A DNA stretch of 64,000 bases from Streptomyces sp. WMMB303 (GTDB taxonomy: Bacteria > Actinomycetota > Actinomycetes > Streptomycetales > Streptomycetaceae). The stretch spans positions 5,115,001-5,179,000 of the forward strand of contig NZ_JARKIN010000001.1 of the NCBI RefSeq assembly GCF_029351045.1, given 5' to 3'. The notes under the pieces are model-generated. The model did no database searches, was not told the origin of the DNA, and worked only from the letters and a program-made list of their open reading frames with translations. Below, in pieces: positions 59,787 through 64,000 of the stretch (position 1 is its first letter; the number at the start of each line of letters is the position of its first letter). The position numbers were made by a program, and so were the translations under genes.

Positions 59787-62009
59787 TCACTCCCCCAGCT
59801 TCGTCAGGATCGGTGGCGTACGTTCCCCGCGGACCGTGGTCACGGAGAGCACGGCGTGCTCCGGCTGCAACTCGTTGGCCAGGTCGGAGGCGGACCAGCG
59901 CTCCCGCTGCTCACTGCGCACGGTGACCGACTCGGCCGTCACGTGCTTGCCGGTCGCCAGCCGCCGCACCGCGTGCAGGACCCGGGTGACGGGCTCGTCC
60001 GAGACCAGCTGCCGATTGGTGACCGTACGGGTCTGCACCCACTCGGTACCCCACACCTCGGCGAACCGCTCGGCATCCCACGGCGTGACTCCCGCACACA
60101 CCATCCGGCACCCCACGGCACCGAGCAGCGGCCCGCGGAGCGGTTCGGGCACATCGTCCAGCGCCCGCAGCGTCAGCAGGACGCCCGCGTGCACCGAGCG
60201 CAGCCGCTGCAGACCCCGCAGCGCCTGCGGGGTGACGGTCTGCGCCGCGTCGTCCAGCACCAGGCAGGCGAAGAGCGACTGGTCGCCGCGCGCCACCGCG
60301 CACTCGGTGAACTGCGCCAGGAGCAGCCGGGCCAGGATCCGCGACGCCTCCGCGTGCCCCCGCTCGGGCAGATCCACCCGGACCCGCAGCGGATGCTCCA
60401 GCGCACGCAGTGAGAACGGGCGCCGGCCCGCCGCCTGCGGGCTGCCCTCGGGCAGGAAGAAGTCGGCGAAGGCGGGCCGGTCCAGCAGCGCGATCCGGTC
60501 CGCCAGCAGCGCGGCGATGTCCCCCGCCCGCCCGGACTGCCGCTCGAAGGCATCCAGCTCCCGAAGCTGCCCGCCCTGCCCCTCGGCCCGCAGCGCCTCC
60601 CGCAGCGCTTCGAGCGCGCCCGGCCCGCCGTCCAGCAGTTCACGCAGCTCGGGGACGGTGGGAAACCGGCCGTGCACCGCCGCGAACGGACCGATGAGCT
60701 GGGCCAGGGAGGTCGCGGCACGGCGGCTGTCGCCCCCCGGCAGCGAGGCAGCCAGATCCCCCACCAGCCCCTCGGCGAGCATTCCCGCGGCCTCGTCCGG
60801 ATCCGTGGCCCCGCCGTACAGGTCCAGGTCGTGCGTCGAGCCCGGGTGCCCGAGCCGGATGACGAGGTCGAACGCGTCGTCGCGCACGAACTGCGAACCC
60901 GCCGGACTCACCGCGATCACCGCCGCCTGCCCGGCCAGCGCCTGCAGACAGAGCGACTCCACCACCGGGCGGGCCAGCCTGCTCGTCTTGCCGGTACCGG
61001 GCGGGCCGACGGCCAGCGCCGACGTGCCCAGCAGCGAGGGGTCCAGCGCGATGCCGGCCCCGCGGTACTCGTGCGGATTGCGCTCGGAGTCGGCGGCCCG
61101 CCCGATGCGGACCTGGCGCAGCGACAGATCGTGCCGGGCCGCCCGCACCGACAGGTCCCGGGCCCCCGACGGGTGCGCGCACGCCTCCGCGCCCCGCGCG
61201 AGCACACTCTCGACGAACGCCTCGAGCCGCTGCGGCCGCGCCCGTACGGTCTGCCACGCGCGCTCCAGCCGGGCATGGTCGACATCCGTCATCCGGCCGG
61301 CGTCCAGCTCCCCGGCCAGCACCTCCGCCGCCCGCCCGGCCCCCCCGGCCCGCAGCTCCGGCCACTGGGCGGGGTCGAGGTGCGGTGGGGGGGCGGGGGC
61401 GTGTTCCGTCCGGCCGTCCGGCACGACGCCTCCCGGGCCGGGTCCGTGTCGGCCCTTCAGCCGGGTCAAGCTCCGGCGGGCCAGCTCGTCCCAGCGACCG
61501 ATACGGCCGAAGAAGAAGAGGAGAGCGACAGCGACCAGCGCGTAGTAGCTGTAGGCGAGGAACTTACGCCCCGATCCGACGGCGTCGGGCGTCATGGCGA
61601 AGAGAGGCCAGAGCCAGAATTTCCCCAGATACCCGTTCCACAGCAGCGACCACAGCAGCCACCCCATGAGGAAGGAGATGAGGGCGCCGCTGACGAGCTG
61701 GCGGGCGGGGGTGCGGTCGGGGTCTTCCGGTGGGCGCTGTTCGTAGCCGCAGCGCCATACGCCCGGGGCCGCCTCCGGGCGGGGCAGGCGCAGCCAGTCG
61801 GCGAGCGGGGGGCCGCCCTGGGGGGCGCCGGAGGGCATGGGCGGGGGGCCCGCTTCCACGCCCGAGGTCGGGGGGGCGGCGCTCGTGTCGGAGTGCGCGG
61901 GGGGCGGCGCGGACGGTTGGGGCGGGACCGCGGGGTGTCCGGTGGGGGTGGGGGCAGTGTGGTGCGTGCTGCCTGTGCCCTGCTTCCGGTGGGGAAGCCC
62001 CATGTCCAT
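59787..62009 (-). CDS. Orphan VirD4/TraD-like membrane ATPase
   Basis: 740 residues. A Pro-rich cytosolic start (1-95) is followed by two transmembrane helices at about 105-130 and 150-170, then a P-loop domain with Walker A GPPGTGKTS near residue 334 and Walker B-like LFACLVLDDAAQ near 578. The layout recalls VirD4/TraG coupling proteins, yet no relaxase or secretion genes are nearby. ATG at 62009 (next ATG two codons later). Known in Streptomyces as a conserved ATP/GTP-binding protein; function not established. Confidence 0.85.
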   Translation of the reverse strand: MDMGLPHRKQGTGSTHHTAPTPTGHPAVPPQPSAPPPAHSDTSAAPPTSGVEAGPPPMPSGAPQGGPPLADWLRLPRPEAAPGVWRCGYEQRPPEDPDRTPARQLVSGALISFLMGWLLWSLLWNGYLGKFWLWPLFAMTPDAVGSGRKFLAYSYYALVAVALLFFFGRIGRWDELARRSLTRLKGRHGPGPGGVVPDGRTEHAPAPPPHLDPAQWPELRAGGAGRAAEVLAGELDAGRMTDVDHARLERAWQTVRARPQRLEAFVESVLARGAEACAHPSGARDLSVRAARHDLSLRQVRIGRAADSERNPHEYRGAGIALDPSLLGTSALAVGPPGTGKTSRLARPVVESLCLQALAGQAAVIAVSPAGSQFVRDDAFDLVIRLGHPGSTHDLDLYGGATDPDEAAGMLAEGLVGDLAASLPGGDSRRAATSLAQLIGPFAAVHGRFPTVPELRELLDGGPGALEALREALRAEGQGGQLRELDAFERQSGRAGDIAALLADRIALLDRPAFADFFLPEGSPQAAGRRPFSLRALEHPLRVRVDLPERGHAEASRILARLLLAQFTECAVARGDQSLFACLVLDDAAQTVTPQALRGLQRLRSVHAGVLLTLRALDDVPEPLRGPLLGAVGCRMVCAGVTPWDAERFAEVWGTEWVQTRTVTNRQLVSDEPVTRVLHAVRRLATGKHVTAESVTVRSEQRERWSASDLANELQPEHAVLSVTTVRGERTPPILTKLGE

Positions 62010-62349
62010 GTGCTGCCTCAGCTCCCTGACGACCCCGACGCGCCGGTCCGCTACGCGGCCGGCGCCCTCATGCCCCCCAATCTAGCGGCTGACCATGTCA
62101 GTTGGCCCGGACCCGTCGGGGGGATCGCCGGGGTCGCGGCGCACACGCGCACGCGGGCGGCCGGGCGGGGGTGGACACGGCGCCCTCGCGGAGGCGGAGA
62201 ACGCGGCCGGCGCGGCCCGCAGCCTGCGCACCTATGTCCGTCGTGGCCAACACGCGGTCCGCACTTCTCCGGAGCGGTGCATGTGTCCTCCGTCCGCGTG
62301 CCCCTAGCCTGCGAAGTGCCAGACACCCGTTCCTCCCGAGGAGTGCGCT
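62010..62349. other. Divergent intergenic region upstream of the aminotransferase gene
   Basis: 340 bases between divergent genes. The only clear element is GAGGAG, seven bases before the aminotransferase ATG. Short frames in it have no SD and no recognisable product. Confidence 0.5.
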
Positions 62350-63708
62350 ATGACCGGAAAGACGGAACTGTCCGGAGGGCCTTCCCTCCCCCAGGAGCGG
62401 CGTGTGGTCACCGCTGTCCCCGGGCCTGTGTCGCAGGAGCTGATGGCCCGCAAGCAGGCCTCGGTCGCCAACGGCATCGGGACGGTGCTGCCGGTCTTCG
62501 CGCGCCGCGCCGGCGGCGGCGTCCTGGAGGACGTGGACGGCAACTCCTTCATCGACTTCGGCTCCGGTATCGCCGTGACCTCGGTCGGCAACAGCGCGGA
62601 AGCGGTCGTGCGCCGGGCGACGGAGCAGCTCAACGACTTCACCCACACCTGTGCGATGGTCGTTCCCTACGAGCCCTACGTGCGGGTCTGCGAGGAACTG
62701 GCCGCGGTCACCCCGGGCGACCACGCCAAGAAGAGCGCGCTGTTCAACTCCGGCGCCGAGGCGGTGGAGAACGCCGTCAAGATCGCCCGTGCGCACACCG
62801 GCCGCCAGGCCGTCGTGGTGTTCGACCACGGCTACCACGGCCGTACCAATCTGACGATGGCGCTCACCTCGAAGAACATGCCGTACAAGCACAGCTTCGG
62901 CCCGTTCGCGCCCGAGGTCTACCGCGTTCCGGTCGCCTACCCCTACCGCTGGCTGACCGGCCCGGAGAACTGCGCCGAGGAGGCCGCCGCCCAGGCGATC
63001 GACCAGATCACCAAGCAGATCGGCCCGGACAACGTCGCGGCGATCATCATCGAACCGGTGCTGGGCGAGGGCGGCTTCATCGTCCCGGCCAAGGGCTTCC
63101 TGCCGCGCATCCAGCAGTTCGCACGGGACAACGGCATCGTCTTCGTCGCGGACGAGATCCAGTCCGGCTTCTGCCGCACCGGCCAGTGGTTCGCCTGCGA
63201 GGACGAGGGCCTCGTGCCGGACCTGATCACCACCGCGAAGGGCATCGCGGGCGGTATGCCGCTCGCCGCGGTCACCGGTCGGGCCGACATCATGGACGCC
63301 GCGCACAGCGGCGGTCTGGGCGGCACCTACGGCGGCAACCCGGTGGCGTGCGCGGCCGCGCTCGGGTCCATCGAGACGATGCGCGAGCTCGACCTTCCCG
63401 CCAAGGCCCGGCGCATCGAGGAGATCATGAAGCCGCGGCTGGAGAAGCTGGCGGAGAGCTCCGAGATCATCGGCGATGTCCGCGGCCGGGGTGCCATGCT
63501 CGCCCTCGAACTGGTGAAGCCGGGCGGCAAGGAGCCCAACCCGGAGGCCACCGCCGCGCTGGCGAAGGCATGCCACCAGCAGGGCCTGCTCGTGCTGACG
63601 ACCGGCACCTACGGCAACGTCGTGCGCTTCCTGCCGCCGCTGGTCATCGGCGAGGACCTGCTCAACGAGGGCCTGGACGTCCTGGAGGAGGCAGTCGCCG
63701 GCCTGTGA
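62350..63708 (+). CDS. gabT: 4-aminobutyrate aminotransferase
   Basis: 452 residues, class III PLP aminotransferase. FNSGAEAVENAVKIAR binds the cofactor phosphate, EPVLGEGGF and VADEIQSGFCRTG precede the Schiff-base lysine in ITTAKGIAGGMPLAAV near residue 297. The best fit is GABA:2-oxoglutarate transaminase; other omega-amino acids are possible. The start ATG follows GAGGAG. With the aldehyde dehydrogenase and PucR genes nearby it would convert GABA to succinate semialdehyde then succinate. Confidence 0.94.
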   Translation: MTGKTELSGGPSLPQERRVVTAVPGPVSQELMARKQASVANGIGTVLPVFARRAGGGVLEDVDGNSFIDFGSGIAVTSVGNSAEAVVRRATEQLNDFTHTCAMVVPYEPYVRVCEELAAVTPGDHAKKSALFNSGAEAVENAVKIARAHTGRQAVVVFDHGYHGRTNLTMALTSKNMPYKHSFGPFAPEVYRVPVAYPYRWLTGPENCAEEAAAQAIDQITKQIGPDNVAAIIIEPVLGEGGFIVPAKGFLPRIQQFARDNGIVFVADEIQSGFCRTGQWFACEDEGLVPDLITTAKGIAGGMPLAAVTGRADIMDAAHSGGLGGTYGGNPVACAAALGSIETMRELDLPAKARRIEEIMKPRLEKLAESSEIIGDVRGRGAMLALELVKPGGKEPNPEATAALAKACHQQGLLVLTTGTYGNVVRFLPPLVIGEDLLNEGLDVLEEAVAGL

Positions 63709-63737
63709 GGGCCCGAGGGTTCCCGGAGTCCTCCTGA

Positions 63738-63778
63738 GCGAGCCGTCGGCCGGTTCTTCCCCCCGGCCGACGGCTCGC
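63738..63778 (+). terminator. 16-bp terminator after the aminotransferase gene
   Basis: GCGAGCCGTCGGCCGG (63738-63753) pairs perfectly with 63763-63778 around a nine-base pyrimidine-rich loop, 30 bases past the stop. Confidence 0.8.
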
Positions 63779-63897
63779 GGCGTTTCGGCCGGCCTCCCCG
63801 CGGTCGCGTTCGGGGGCCGGTAACGTGGTGCGGTACGCGCGCGTTCCGGCGCCGCGTACCACCGCAGCGGGCGGTGACCAGCAGGGGAGCAGCACCG

Positions 63898-64000
63898 GTG
63901 AAGAATGTGTGCGGGGCCGATGTCCGGTGCGTAATGCGCCTGTCGGGGCCCGAGCCGCTGCCGTACCGTTTCTGGAGTCGCCGGGAGGCGCGGAGGGCCA
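63898..64000 (+). CDS. Possible start of a gene running off the right edge
   Basis: GTG at 63898 follows AGGGGAGC at good spacing and the frame stays open to the window end (34 codons), including RCVMRLSGPEPLPYRFWSRREARRA. No family can be named from so little sequence. Confidence 0.4.
   Translation, partial: MKNVCGADVRCVMRLSGPEPLPYRFWSRREARRA

Noticed and set aside
62095..62307. 70-aa plus-strand frame upstream of the aminotransferase gene with a helical-looking stretch
   Set aside because: No SD, low-complexity ends and no recognisable homology; not supported as a gene.

Overview
The window looks like a core chromosomal segment of a Streptomyces-type actinomycete. GC is very high with strong GC bias at third codon positions, GTG and TTG starts are common, purine-rich Shine-Dalgarno (SD) sites are frequent, and a BldB-like developmental protein sits inside a type VII secretion (T7SS/ESX) locus. 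From memory the gene order follows the Streptomyces coelicolor segment running from RNase J to the GABA aminotransferase. That comparison is recall, not a search.

Region 1 (1-9.8 kb) is housekeeping, mostly on the minus strand: the 5' part of an RNase J gene, dapA, thyX, two small membrane proteins, a TPR-like membrane protein, dapB, an M16 zinc peptidase, pnp and rpsO. It joins lysine/peptidoglycan precursor synthesis, thymidylate synthesis and RNA turnover.

Region 2 (9.9-29.9 kb) is a full T7SS locus. It contains eccD, eccC (three ATPase modules in one chain), the bldB-like gene, two WXG100 proteins, a mycosin protease, a 626-aa WXG-headed Pro/Gly-rich protein, a helical 177-aa protein, a second mycosin, eccB, eccE, an unknown 234-aa protein and an EspI-like protein with a ParA/MinD ATPase domain. 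It reads as outward-facing transcription units. The accessory unit at 16.3-20.9 kb has its own candidate promoter, operator-like inverted repeat and terminator, and visibly softer codon bias than its surroundings. It is the most interesting part of the window.

Region 3 (30-38.5 kb) is the translation/transcription operon read on the minus strand: rimP, nusA, ylxR, infB, a DUF503 gene, rbfA, truB and ribF. A 20-bp perfect hairpin separates it from the T7SS locus.

Region 4 (38.7-48.5 kb) holds a Tat-type lipoprotein overlapping a ferritin-like DUF4439 protein, a degenerate aminoglycoside-kinase-fold protein, proS, two GNAT acetyltransferases, ispG, a site-2 protease and dxr. The last three group isoprenoid synthesis with membrane proteolysis.

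Region 5 (48.6-64 kb) is more catabolic and regulatory: an acyl-CoA dehydrogenase, a two-component system, a 51-aa membrane protein, a TetR - phosphotriesterase-like - metallophosphoesterase unit with a visible operator, an aldehyde dehydrogenase, a PucR regulator, an orphan VirD4-like membrane ATPase, and a GABA-type aminotransferase. The aminotransferase, dehydrogenase and PucR protein plausibly form a GABA/polyamine degradation module. No tRNA, rRNA, CRISPR array, insertion sequence or origin was recognised.
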